A stretch of 6,162 nt of DNA, taken from assembly GCA_025458365.1 (NCBI GenBank), contig JALOSP010000092.1, forward strand, positions 1 through 6,162. The letters run 5' to 3'. A model generated the notes under the pieces. That model was not told the DNA's origin. It did no database searches and saw nothing but the letters and a program-made list of their open reading frames with translations. Source of the stretch: Hyphomonadaceae bacterium (GTDB lineage: Bacteria; Pseudomonadota; Alphaproteobacteria; Caulobacterales; Aquidulcibacteraceae). Below are positions 1 through 6,162 of the stretch, one piece after another; within the stretch, counting starts at the first letter, position 1, and each line of letters opens with the position of its first letter. Made by a program: the position numbers and the translations under genes.

Positions 1-98
1 TCCAACGGTCGGGCGTAGCCGGATGGATCGATCCAGTGGATCGATGCAAGGCGGACAAGGCCCGAAGGGCGGGGGCAGTCCAACGGTCGGGCGTAGCC
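1..98. repeat. 78-bp-spaced direct repeat with internal hairpins
   Basis: An exact 20-bp sequence beginning TCCAACGGTCGG occupies 1-20 and again 79-98, so the period is 78 bp and one complete unit plus the start of a second are visible. The first copy touches the window edge, so the array may extend further left. Inside the unit are two inverted repeats: ATCGATCC/GGATCGAT at 27-34 and 38-45 (8-bp stem, 3-nt loop) and GCCC/GGGC at 60-63 and 67-70. The array ends two bases before the stop codon of the VOC gene and so lies in its 3' flank. The hairpins could help terminate that transcript. The repeat family is not one I can name, and I see no protein-coding signal in it. Confidence 0.75.
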
Positions 99-99
99 C

Positions 100-474
100 T
101 CAAGCCGGCTGGGTCAGCGCGATCCTGTTGCCCTCGCTGTCGGCGATCTCGGCCACATAGCCACCTGCGCCGATGTGCTTCTTCGGGTAAAGCACCGAGC
201 CACCCAGAGACGTGGCCCGTTCAAGCACTTCGCCGATATGATCGACCTGGAAATACACGATGGTTCCGCTTTGCGAGGGCACATAGACATCGCCCTGGGC
301 CAGTGCACCGGTGGCACCGGAGCCATCCTCCTCATAGGGAAACAGCGCCATCGGATAGCCGTCCACGGTCTGGCGCTCGAGGTCGAGGTCGAACACGGCC
401 TCGTAGAAGGCGATGGCCCTGTCCAGATTGGCGACCGGGATTTCGAAGTAGCGGACGGGGTTGGCCACAAACAC
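100..474 (-). CDS. VOC (glyoxalase/bleomycin-resistance fold) family protein
   Basis: This encodes a 124-residue single-domain protein of the vicinal oxygen chelate superfamily, probably cytosolic. The sequence shows a VOC N-terminal motif (RYFEIPV, then NLDRAIAFYEAVF), a central GTIVYFQVDHI strand, a GGSVLYPKK loop and the C-terminal ADSEGNRIALTQ motif. These are the two beta-alpha-beta-beta-beta modules of a minimal VOC protein, and about 120 residues is the usual length. The frame is open back to an ATG at 564, but that extension runs through a repeat element and does not look like protein. I prefer the GTG at 474, where GGAG sits 5 nt upstream and the conserved fold begins six residues later. 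A second GTG at 468 is possible. The substrate is unknown. The typical His metal ligand of true glyoxalase I is not evident in the first strand, so glyoxalase activity should not be assumed. Confidence 0.88.
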   Translation of the reverse strand: MFVANPVRYFEIPVANLDRAIAFYEAVFDLDLERQTVDGYPMALFPYEEDGSGATGALAQGDVYVPSQSGTIVYFQVDHIGEVLERATSLGGSVLYPKKHIGAGGYVAEIADSEGNRIALTQPA

Positions 475-507
475 ACAGGCTCCATGCAGACGCGGCACCG
501 GACATAG

Positions 508-607
508 TGCACGTTTCGTTTCGACGGAAACGAAGTTGTCCACCCGACCTTTGATTTTGATCAATTTGCTGCGGTTTAAACGATTCCGTCAAAACGGAAA
601 TTGATCT
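508..607. repeat. Palindromic ~100-bp intergenic repeat, copy 1
   Basis: This is the first of two related elements in the 341-bp gap between the VOC gene and mdh. It aligns with copy 2 along its whole length with one single-base indel. The right half (553-607) matches in roughly four of five positions. It holds two inverted repeats: CGTTTC/GAAACG at 512-517 and 527-532, and GATCAATTT/AAATTGATC at 559-567 and 598-606 with TTCCGT/ACGGAA nested inside (584-589 and 594-599). It lies 34 bp upstream of the GTG start of the VOC gene, so that gene's promoter is inside it or squeezed beside it. It is probably a dispersed intergenic element and has no coding potential of its own. Confidence 0.7.
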
Positions 608-664
608 AGCCATGATCGCGCGCGCGTCAAAACCGTCACGCGGGCAAACGCAGTGCCGGTTTCT

Positions 665-765
665 GCTGCACGTTTCGTCTCGATGGCACTGAAACGTGCA
701 GCATACCTCTGATTTTGATCAATTTTCTGGCGTTTAGACAATTCCATCTCAATGCAAATTGATCT
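665..765. repeat. Palindromic ~100-bp intergenic repeat, copy 2
   Basis: This is the second copy of the element at 508-607, in the same orientation. Its left hairpin is stronger: a perfect 12-bp inverted repeat, GCTGCACGTTTC at 665-676 against GAAACGTGCAGC at 691-702, with a 14-nt loop. In copy 1 the matching stem is only 6 bp. The right inverted repeat GATCAATTT/AAATTGATC lies at 717-725 and 756-764. Differences from copy 1 are scattered, so the copies are old or arrived separately instead of being a recent duplication. The element ends a few bases from the stem-loop that follows mdh. Confidence 0.72.
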
Positions 766-768
766 GGT

Positions 769-799
769 GGTCGGGAGGGACATCCTGCCACCCCCGACC
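769..799 (-). terminator. mdh: Stem-loop after mdh, possible terminator
   Basis: In the mdh transcript, 17 nt after the stop codon, a 7-bp perfect stem GGTCGGG/CCCGACC (plus-strand arms 769-775 and 793-799) encloses 17 nt. A further AGG/CCT pairing is possible inside (776-778 and 784-786). The position fits a transcription terminator, but no run of U follows; the downstream RNA reads ACCAGATCAATTTG. It may therefore be a weak or Rho-assisted terminator, or a 3'-end stabilising hairpin. Confidence 0.45.
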
Positions 800-815
800 C
801 CTGTTTGGGTTGGCC

Positions 816-2012
<1,197 letters not shown>

Positions 2013-2013
<1 letters not shown>

Positions 2014-2038
2014 AAGTGTGAACAACAAGTGTGAACAA
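2013..2038. repeat. 13-bp exact tandem duplication
   Basis: CAAGTGTGAACAA occurs twice head to tail, at 2013-2025 and 2026-2038. It starts where the GC-rich ~26-bp array ends and lies about 80 bp upstream of the DUF6491-like start codon, in its probable promoter region. A tandem site for a DNA-binding protein and simple slippage are both possible. Confidence 0.7.
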
Positions 2039-2107
2039 GATGACCGGGTTTTCATCCATCCCGCATTGGGTGTTTGGATCATTCGTGTTACTTTCCATGC
2101 TCGAGAT

Positions 2108-2112
2108 GGAGG
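2108..2112 (+). promoter_or_regulatory. Ribosome binding site deciding the 2119 start
   Basis: GGAGG sits 6 nt before the ATG at 2119. The alternative upstream ATG at 2074 has no comparable Shine-Dalgarno and would add 15 residues in front of the signal-peptide-like segment. Confidence 0.7.
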
Positions 2113-2118
2113 TTCAAC

Positions 2119-2595
2119 ATGCTCGCCAGCGCCACTGCCCTGTTTGCTGCAATGCTCGCCTCAGATGCGGGTGCACCGGCCCAGGCCGGGACCTCGGACA
2201 CAGATGCACCGGCGGCAGTGAGCCAGACCTCGCCTGCGGAACGGTTCGCCGGGCGCGCGCAGGCCCGAATTCCGTTTGAAAGCTCGATCCGCAGCTGGCG
2301 CTTCGAGCGTGAAGGCAATGACGACATCCTTTATGTCGAAGGCCCCCGACGGGCGTGGTACCGGGCCGAGCTGACATGCTTTGGTCTCGCCAGTGACGCT
2401 GACTTCGCACTGGGCATGATCCCGATCACGCGCGGTGGCGGGTTTGACCGGTTTTCCAGCGTGCGCTTTGTTGATGGCACCATCAGCCGTCATCATGGTA
2501 CGGACTGCAGGCTTCTGTCGCTTGTCGCACTGACCGAGGAAGAAGCCTTCGAGTTCGATCTGCGCCGCCGTCCCAGAGAGCCTTCGACGCGCTAG
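2119..2595 (+). CDS. DUF6491-like putative exported protein
   Basis: This is a 158-residue protein of unknown function. The N-terminus MLASATALFAAMLASDAGAPAQA resembles a signal peptide with an Ala-x-Ala end near residue 23, although the usual basic n-region is missing. A low-complexity linker follows. The folded part runs from about residue 50 and shows IPFESSIRSW, ILYVEGPRRAWYRAEL, GFDRFSSVRFVDG and a C-terminal DCRLLSL. This order matches the DUF6491 family of Caulobacterales and relatives as I recall it. Cys87 and Cys130 are placed where the family has a conserved pair, suggesting a periplasmic disulfide. The ATG at 2119 is chosen over the one at 2074 because GGAGG lies 6 nt upstream and the signal-like segment starts there. 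The stop codon TAG lies inside the CTAG end of a palindromic repeat, so the last residues (RRRPREPSTR) may have been altered by its insertion. The family call is from memory of motifs. Confidence 0.75.
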   Translation: MLASATALFAAMLASDAGAPAQAGTSDTDAPAAVSQTSPAERFAGRAQARIPFESSIRSWRFEREGNDDILYVEGPRRAWYRAELTCFGLASDADFALGMIPITRGGGFDRFSSVRFVDGTISRHHGTDCRLLSLVALTEEEAFEFDLRRRPREPSTR

Positions 2596-2659
2596 CGCAT
2601 CGTGCCGAAAAGTGGGAACCGGTTTTCGGCGAAAAACGATGCTCAATCAGGGGGTCTAG
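2592..2659. repeat. Alphaproteobacterial palindromic intergenic repeat (Rhizobiales type)
   Basis: This 68-bp element is bounded by CTAG at 2592-2595 and 2656-2659. Outer arms GCATCGT (2597-2603) and ACGATGC (2636-2642) enclose inner arms CCGAAAA (2605-2611) and TTTTCGG (2623-2629). The palindrome AACCGGTT (2617-2624) overlaps the second inner arm. The core, containing CCGAAAAGTGGGAACCGG, is very like a short repeat found in many intergenic copies in Rhizobiales and other alphaproteobacteria. I do not assign a formal family name. It separates the DUF6491-like gene from the nucleotidyltransferase gene and could act as a transcript-end hairpin. It also supplies the stop codon of the first gene. 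Confidence 0.85.
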
Positions 2660-2742
2660 AACAGGCCGGTCCACACCCGCCGCCCTGGTGGTCGGGGTCC
2701 GAATGTGTCTGTGGATCGGCCCGAGGTGGCGAATCGGCCGAC

Positions 2743-3306
2743 ATGCAGGGCATGTCCCCCGACGCCTTCATTGCTCTGACAGGCAGCGCTCCCCGCACCG
2801 CCCGCCTGTTGGCCGAACTCCCGGCTTTCAATCTTCCTGATTGTCACATTGTGGCGGGATGCCTGTTCCAGGCCGTCTGGAACCACCGCACGGGCGCTCC
2901 GCTGGAACAAGGCATCAAAGACTGGGACGTGTTCTACTGGGACCCCGACAGCAGCTATGAGGCCGAGGACAGGGTGATCAAGGCGCTGGCGGCCCACTTT
3001 GGCGACTGGGTCGAAGTCCGCAATCAGGCGCGGGTCCATCTCTGGTACGGCCAGAAGTTCGGCCGGCCGCGTGCGCCCTTGACCTCGTCAGCAGGCGGGA
3101 TTGGCAGTTTTCTGGTTGAATGCACCTGTGTTGGCATCCATGTGGCATCCGGCGGGCTGGTCGCACCGTTCGGGCTTGAGGATCTCTGGGCCGGGCGGCT
3201 GGTGGAAAACCGGGCGAACGACAGCCCCGATCTTTTTGCAGCCAAGGCCGCCAGCTATCAGGCGCGCTGGCCGTGGCTGACCATCGAGACCACAGCGGAT
3301 ACCTGA
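2743..3306 (+). CDS. Nucleotidyltransferase-like protein, DUF925 / NTP_transf_6
   Basis: This 187-residue protein resembles the NTP_transf_6 (DUF925) family, predicted members of the nucleotidyltransferase fold with unknown substrates. Family signatures are AGCLFQAVWNH (38-48) and GIKDWDVFYWD (57-67), which carries the paired Asp residues of a nucleotidyltransferase active site (D60, D62, with D67). SYEAED (71-76), VEVRNQARVHLWY (90-102) and a C-terminal GLEDLWAGRLVENRAN follow. The frame is open back to a GTG at 2602, but that start lies within the palindromic repeat and would add repeat-encoded residues (PKSGNRFSAKN). The true start is probably ATG 2743 or ATG 2752; neither has a good Shine-Dalgarno, so the choice is uncertain. 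The stop is 6 nt before prmC, suggesting co-transcription and coupled translation. Confidence 0.87.
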   Translation: MQGMSPDAFIALTGSAPRTARLLAELPAFNLPDCHIVAGCLFQAVWNHRTGAPLEQGIKDWDVFYWDPDSSYEAEDRVIKALAAHFGDWVEVRNQARVHLWYGQKFGRPRAPLTSSAGGIGSFLVECTCVGIHVASGGLVAPFGLEDLWAGRLVENRANDSPDLFAAKAASYQARWPWLTIETTADT

Positions 3307-3312
3307 AACACC

Positions 3313-4164
3313 ATGGAAACTCTCGTCAAAGCCTGGACCGCGGCCCGCCAGCATCTGGAGGCCGCCGGGGTCGACAGCCCGGTCATCGATGCGCGCATCC
3401 TCTTGCTGTCGGCAACGGGCGTGAACCGCATGACCCTGATCAGCGAACCCCATACCCCGCTGACGCCGGAAGCCCAGGCCAGATTGCGCGGCTGGCTTGA
3501 CCGCCGGGCGGCCCGCGAACCTGTGGCCCACATCGTCGGTGAACGCGGGTTCTGGAACCTGATCCTGAAGTCGGACGCCCGGGCGCTGGTGCCCAGGCCC
3601 GAGACGGAAGTGATCGTGGACCTGATCTTGAAGAATGCGCCGGTGGACCGGCCGCAGCGCGTTCTCGATCTTGGCACCGGGTCGGGCGCAATCCTGCTTG
3701 CGCTGCTGGCAGAGCGCCCGGAGTGGACGGGTGTCGGTGTCGATGTCAGTCAGGAGGCTTTGGCACTGGCCGCTGACAATGCTGCAATGCACGATTTGGG
3801 TGACCGTCTCACCCTGGTCGAAGGCCATTGGACCGATGGCGTGACCGGGCCCTTCGACGTCATCGTGTCAAACCCGCCCTATATCCCGTCAGCCGATATT
3901 GCCGGACTGGATGTGGATGTCCGCGATCACGATCCCCATCTCGCACTCGATGGCGGGGCAGACGGGCTGGATCCATACCGCCACCTGTTCCCCCTGCTGC
4001 CGGACCTGATGACGCCCTGGGGCCTGTTTGCCTTCGAGTTCGGGATCGGGCAGGGACCGGACGTGAAGGCTCTGGCCGATGCTGTTCCCGGCCTGGTCAA
4101 GACTGCGATCATCAAGGATCTGAGCGACAAGGAACGGGTGCTGATCGGGCGTCGCGATCTTTAG
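3313..4164 (+). CDS. prmC: Peptide chain release factor N5-glutamine methyltransferase PrmC
   Basis: This 283-residue cytosolic SAM-dependent enzyme methylates the Gln of the GGQ motif in release factors RF1 and RF2, improving termination. The N-terminal helical substrate-binding domain covers roughly residues 1-80, ending in REPVAHIVGERGFW (68-81). Then come PRPETE (94-99), SAM motif I DLGTGSGAI (119-127), the acidic end of strand 2 (GVGVDVS, about 140-146), and the catalytic NPPY (187-190) that holds the target glutamine. ALDGGADGLDPYR (211-223), EFGIGQG and the C-terminal ERVLIGRR follow. In the segment before ALDGG the sequence reads DHDP where many homologues have YEP, a mild variation. 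Length is normal and all core motifs are intact. The ATG 6 nt after the preceding stop has no strong Shine-Dalgarno, consistent with translational coupling. prfA, often just upstream of prmC, is not in this window. Confidence 0.97.
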   Translation: METLVKAWTAARQHLEAAGVDSPVIDARILLLSATGVNRMTLISEPHTPLTPEAQARLRGWLDRRAAREPVAHIVGERGFWNLILKSDARALVPRPETEVIVDLILKNAPVDRPQRVLDLGTGSGAILLALLAERPEWTGVGVDVSQEALALAADNAAMHDLGDRLTLVEGHWTDGVTGPFDVIVSNPPYIPSADIAGLDVDVRDHDPHLALDGGADGLDPYRHLFPLLPDLMTPWGLFAFEFGIGQGPDVKALADAVPGLVKTAIIKDLSDKERVLIGRRDL

Positions 4165-4631
4165 CGACCCCGGCACCGGCCTTTATGGACGATTCCGCCT
4201 CGGGCCGTCGCCTGCAGCGGTTGCACGCAAGGCACTTTCCAACCCGTCCGTGATCGGCTAATGCAACACGGTACAGTGAGCGCCATGAGATGGCAGCTCC
4301 TGCAAACGACCCCCTTCCACAGCAAAATCTCTAGTGATGTTGCGGGAATCGAGATCAGAACTCGTGGGGGGCATGGTGATGTGGTTTGCGCCTCCGGGCT
4401 GCGGCATCGCCTGGCGGCAAGAGACAAGGGGGCGGTGGCTGCCAAAGGCCAGCAGCGCTCTTGCGATGACATGATGCCGGTCTGGTGGACCTTGGAAAGG
4501 TTCGGGCCTGCATCGCAATCTGTCCGGTTCGGGCCGCATGCAGGCCATGCCCCCGCACAGGACTTCCGGCGCCCGGACGGCGTCACCGACAAGACTGAAC
4601 AGTCGATTGAACGAAAGCCAGCGAGTATCCC
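4165..4631. other. 467-bp stretch without a convincing gene, leader of the DUF4167 gene
   Basis: No reading frame here has recognisable protein character or a Shine-Dalgarno-preceded start; the longest plus-strand frame (from 4261) looks like random translation. Two structures stand out. One is a 9-bp inverted repeat, GGCCTGCAT at 4505-4513 and ATGCAGGCC at 4538-4546, with a 24-nt loop. The other is GACTG-AA-CAGTC at 4593-4604, centred about 33 bp before the DUF4167 start. A small GGTC/GACC stem lies at 4479-4482 and 4488-4491. The stretch must hold the end of the prmC transcript and probably a promoter for the DUF4167 gene, but no clear -35/-10 pair could be chosen. A long 5' leader or a small RNA remains possible; it resembles no RNA family I know. 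Confidence 0.5.
4505..4546. repeat. 9-bp inverted repeat in DUF4167 leader
   Basis: GGCCTGCAT (4505-4513) and ATGCAGGCC (4538-4546) are exact reverse complements with a 24-nt loop, about 86-127 bp before the DUF4167 start. If transcribed, they form a stable GC-rich stem. Whether it is a leader hairpin, a terminator of read-through from prmC (no U tract follows) or chance cannot be told from one sequence. Confidence 0.45.
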
Positions 4632-5663
4632 ATGGCAATGAAGCGGCAACGCGGACGCGGGCGCAAGCCCAATGGTGGCAACCACAACCCGAACCGGGCC
4701 TATGAGTCCAATGGTCCAGACCAGAAGGTTCGCGGTGCCGCCCAGACGATCTTCGAGAAGTACCAGCAACTCGCACGCGATGCGATGAGTTCGGGGGACC
4801 GGATCCTGGCGGAGAATTATCTCCAGCACTCCGAGCATTATCTGCGCCTGATCAAATCGGCCCAGCCGAACTTCCGGATCAAGCCGGACATCATGGTGTC
4901 GGGGTATGCCGGAGAGGATGACTATCTGGCGGCTGCCGAGGAAGATGAAGATCTGAACAGTGATGGCGCCGACGATGAGGTGCAGGCCCGGCGTGACGAT
5001 CGGGGTGACCGGGGTGAGTTCGGCAATCGGAACAACAATCGCAATCGTGAGCGGTTTGACCGTGACAGGTTTGACCGGGACCGGGGTGATCGGCAAGATC
5101 GCGGTGACCGGCAAGATCGGGGTGACCGTCAGGACCGGCCCGATCGTGCAGATCGCCCGGATCGTGTCGAAGCAGGCGGCGATCCGCGTGACGAGCAAGG
5201 TGAAGGTGGCCGCCGTCGACGCCGGGACCGGTTCCGTGACCGGCCTGACTATGATCGAAATGATCGGCCTGATCGTGCCGAGCGTGGCGATCGCAGCGAG
5301 AGCCGCGCAGCGCCGTTCGAAGGCCATGAGCGCCCACGCGATGCCGAAGAGCCCCGTGAGTTGCGAGACAGCCGTGAGTTGCGTGAGGAACGGGCTCCTC
5401 GCGAACACCGTGCATCGCGCGAGTCTCGACCGGACCGTGAACCCCGCCCGCCGCGTGAGCCCCGCTCCGCGCGCGAGCCTGGCGACGAGCGTGCGCCTTT
5501 GGTCGATGGCGGTGAGAGCAGTGGCGCCAGTGAACTGGTCGTGACCGACACCAGCGCGCGCCGTGGCCGCAGGCCTGCCCGGCCCAAGCCGCCGGTTGAA
5601 GCAGGCAGCGGCTTTGGCGATGATGTCCCGTCTTTCCTGGCCCCGGCTTCGTCAGACAGCTGA
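4632..5663 (+). CDS. DUF4167 domain-containing protein with mixed-charge tail
   Basis: This is a 343-residue protein. Its N-terminal ~80 residues match DUF4167, a family found in alphaproteobacteria: a basic RGRGRKPNG start, YESNGPDQKVRGAAQTIFEKYQQLARDAMSSGDRILAENYLQHSEHYLRLI (about 24-74). The function is unknown; the basic, Gly/Arg-rich start suggests nucleic-acid, perhaps RNA or ribosome, association. After an acidic patch (about 94-117), residues ~118-290 are a disordered mixed-charge domain. It is Arg/Asp-rich first (DRGDRQDR-type repeats to ~225), then Arg/Glu-rich (PRELRDSRELREERAPREHR). The C-terminus ends in basic RRGRRPARPKP and a short hydrophobic VPSFLAPAS. Start ATG 4632 has no strong Shine-Dalgarno; ATG 4638 is an alternative. 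prmC followed by a DUF4167 gene is a recurring alphaproteobacterial pairing, usually with clpB after it; here a deacetylase gene follows. Confidence 0.93.
   Translation: MAMKRQRGRGRKPNGGNHNPNRAYESNGPDQKVRGAAQTIFEKYQQLARDAMSSGDRILAENYLQHSEHYLRLIKSAQPNFRIKPDIMVSGYAGEDDYLAAAEEDEDLNSDGADDEVQARRDDRGDRGEFGNRNNNRNRERFDRDRFDRDRGDRQDRGDRQDRGDRQDRPDRADRPDRVEAGGDPRDEQGEGGRRRRRDRFRDRPDYDRNDRPDRAERGDRSESRAAPFEGHERPRDAEEPRELRDSRELREERAPREHRASRESRPDREPRPPREPRSAREPGDERAPLVDGGESSGASELVVTDTSARRGRRPARPKPPVEAGSGFGDDVPSFLAPASSDS
5085..5138 (+). repeat. 18-bp coding tandem repeat (GDRQDR x3)
   Basis: Three in-frame 18-bp units at 5085-5102, 5103-5120 and 5121-5138 each encode GDRQDR (residues 152-169). The first two differ at two positions and the third has more, mostly synonymous, changes. 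Similar but looser DRxDR repeats continue on both sides. This indicates growth of the mixed-charge tail by local duplication with selection on the charge pattern. Confidence 0.85.
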
Positions 5664-5706
5664 CTGGCTGGTCCGTCCCGTGTTCAGAGCTGGCAGGGTG
5701 TGGTCA

Positions 5707-5720
5707 CCGTCTGTTGACGG
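5707..5720 (+). terminator. Small hairpin between DUF4167 and deacetylase genes
   Basis: CCGTC-TGTT-GACGG forms a 5-bp stem with a 4-nt loop, 43 nt after the DUF4167 stop and 21 nt before the deacetylase start. No T run follows, so termination is only a possibility. Its position just before the next start could also make it an RNA element in the deacetylase leader. Confidence 0.25.
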
Positions 5721-5741
5721 CTGTCATGCTATGTAGCTGTC

Positions 5742-6162
5742 ATGATCGAGGCATCTGGCACATATCATCAGACGGCGCCGGGGGCAGGTCGCCTTGCCAC
5801 GCTGGCCGCCAATCTGGAAATGCAGGCCCTCCGTCTGGTGCACGGCAAGCCCGTGCAATCCCGACTGACCGCGCCGATTGCCTCGTTTTCGTTTGATGAC
5901 GCCCCGGTCTCTGCGGTCACCCTGGGGGCCGACATTCTCGAACGGCACGGGGTGCAGGGCACCTATTATCTCAACGGCGCCAATGCCGGGCGCACCTTCG
6001 AGGGTCGCGCCCAGTTCGATGCATCCCACGTGCAGGCCTTGCATGACCGCGGACATGAAGTCGCTTGCCATTCCTTCAGACATCGGCGGATGCGCCGGGT
6101 GGGGGAGGGCGACCTCGCCCGCGAATTTGCCGACAATCTGGCCTGGGCGCAGTCCATCCTGG
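5742..6162 (+). CDS. Polysaccharide deacetylase (NodB homology domain), 3' end missing
   Basis: The open frame runs from ATG 5742 off the right edge with 140 codons visible. NodB motif 1 appears as FSFDDAP (49-55), with D52 as the likely catalytic base and D53 as a metal ligand. Motif 2 is HSFRH (110-114), giving metal ligands H110 and H114. Between them, ADILERHGVQGTYYLNG and LHDRGHEVACHS are typical of the carbohydrate esterase 4 barrel. Such enzymes remove N- or O-acetyl groups from polysaccharides such as peptidoglycan, chitin oligomers or exopolysaccharide; the substrate cannot be told here, and motifs 3-5 lie beyond the window. No signal peptide is seen, suggesting a cytosolic protein. 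ATG 5742 is the first start codon after the in-frame TGA at 5715, although it lacks a clear Shine-Dalgarno. GCTGTCATG, covering the start, also occurs out of frame at 5720-5728. Confidence 0.93.
   Translation, partial: MIEASGTYHQTAPGAGRLATLAANLEMQALRLVHGKPVQSRLTAPIASFSFDDAPVSAVTLGADILERHGVQGTYYLNGANAGRTFEGRAQFDASHVQALHDRGHEVACHSFRHRRMRRVGEGDLAREFADNLAWAQSIL

Noticed and set aside
1..98. CRISPR array
   Set aside because: Only two repeat copies with a 58-bp spacer, no leader and no cas genes; the spacer itself contains hairpins.
3088..3828. Minus-strand open frame opposite prmC (246 codons)
   Set aside because: It is an antisense shadow; PrmC on the plus strand has every family motif.
4185..4253. 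22-codon plus-strand frame just after prmC (MDDSASGRR...)
   Set aside because: Too short to support alone, with no Shine-Dalgarno and no resemblance to known leader peptides.
4337..4474. 45-codon plus-strand frame in the same gap
   Set aside because: It has no ribosome binding site and no family resemblance; only conservation in other genomes could revive it.
4165..4631. SRP RNA, tmRNA or tRNA in the long gap
   Set aside because: None of the conserved cores (SRP GGAAGG/AGCA loop, tmRNA tag, tRNA T-loop GTTCRAAT) could be found.
4261..4641. Plus-strand frame of 126 codons in the gap before the DUF4167 gene
   Set aside because: No Shine-Dalgarno, no recognisable motif, composition like random translation, and it overlaps the DUF4167 start.
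4161..5408. Long minus-strand open frame of 415 codons, hydrophobic in its first part
   Set aside because: It lies opposite the DUF4167 gene and prmC-side spacer. The Ile/Val/Thr/Pro-rich sequence is the reverse reading of Arg/Asp repeat codons, with no start signal or known family.
5714..5735. TTGACG with TATGTA as a promoter for the deacetylase gene
   Set aside because: The two hexamers are only 10 bp apart, too close for a sigma-70 promoter.

Overview
The window looks like ordinary chromosomal DNA of a high-GC alphaproteobacterium, most likely of the Caulobacterales/Hyphomonadales (Maricaulis-like) type. The evidence is a DUF4167 protein directly after prmC, an alphaproteobacterial-type malate dehydrogenase, a DUF6491-like secreted protein, and short palindromic intergenic repeats of kinds common in alphaproteobacterial genomes. 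The genus is an inference; no rRNA or tRNA gene is present to fix it.

Layout. Positions 1-99 hold a repeat: two exact 20-bp copies 78 bp apart with small hairpins between them. On the minus strand follow a VOC/glyoxalase-fold protein (100-474) and NAD-dependent malate dehydrogenase mdh (816-1778). The 341 bp between them carry two diverged copies (about 508-607 and 665-765) of a roughly 100-bp palindromic element, plus a stem-loop just after mdh. Positions 1779-2118 form the divergent spacer between mdh and the rightward genes. It contains palindromes near mdh, a degenerate ~26-bp tandem repeat and an exact 13-bp tandem duplication.

On the plus strand are a small exported DUF6491-like protein (2119-2595), a Rhizobiales-type palindromic repeat whose CTAG end supplies that gene's stop codon (2592-2659), a DUF925/NTP_transf_6 nucleotidyltransferase-like protein (start probably 2743, end 3306), prmC (3313-4164), a 467-bp non-coding stretch, a DUF4167 protein with a long Arg/Asp then Arg/Glu mixed-charge tail (4632-5663), and the first 140 codons of a NodB-type polysaccharide deacetylase running off the right edge (from 5742).

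Function. Mdh is a TCA-cycle enzyme and PrmC methylates peptide release factors; the other genes are accessory or uncharacterised. Only the nucleotidyltransferase-like gene and prmC (6-nt gap) look like a transcription unit. I found no convincing new multi-gene system. The points most worth checking are the repeat families, the long leader before the DUF4167 gene, the D-to-E switch in its mixed-charge tail, and the repeat that supplies one gene's stop codon and a false start for the next.
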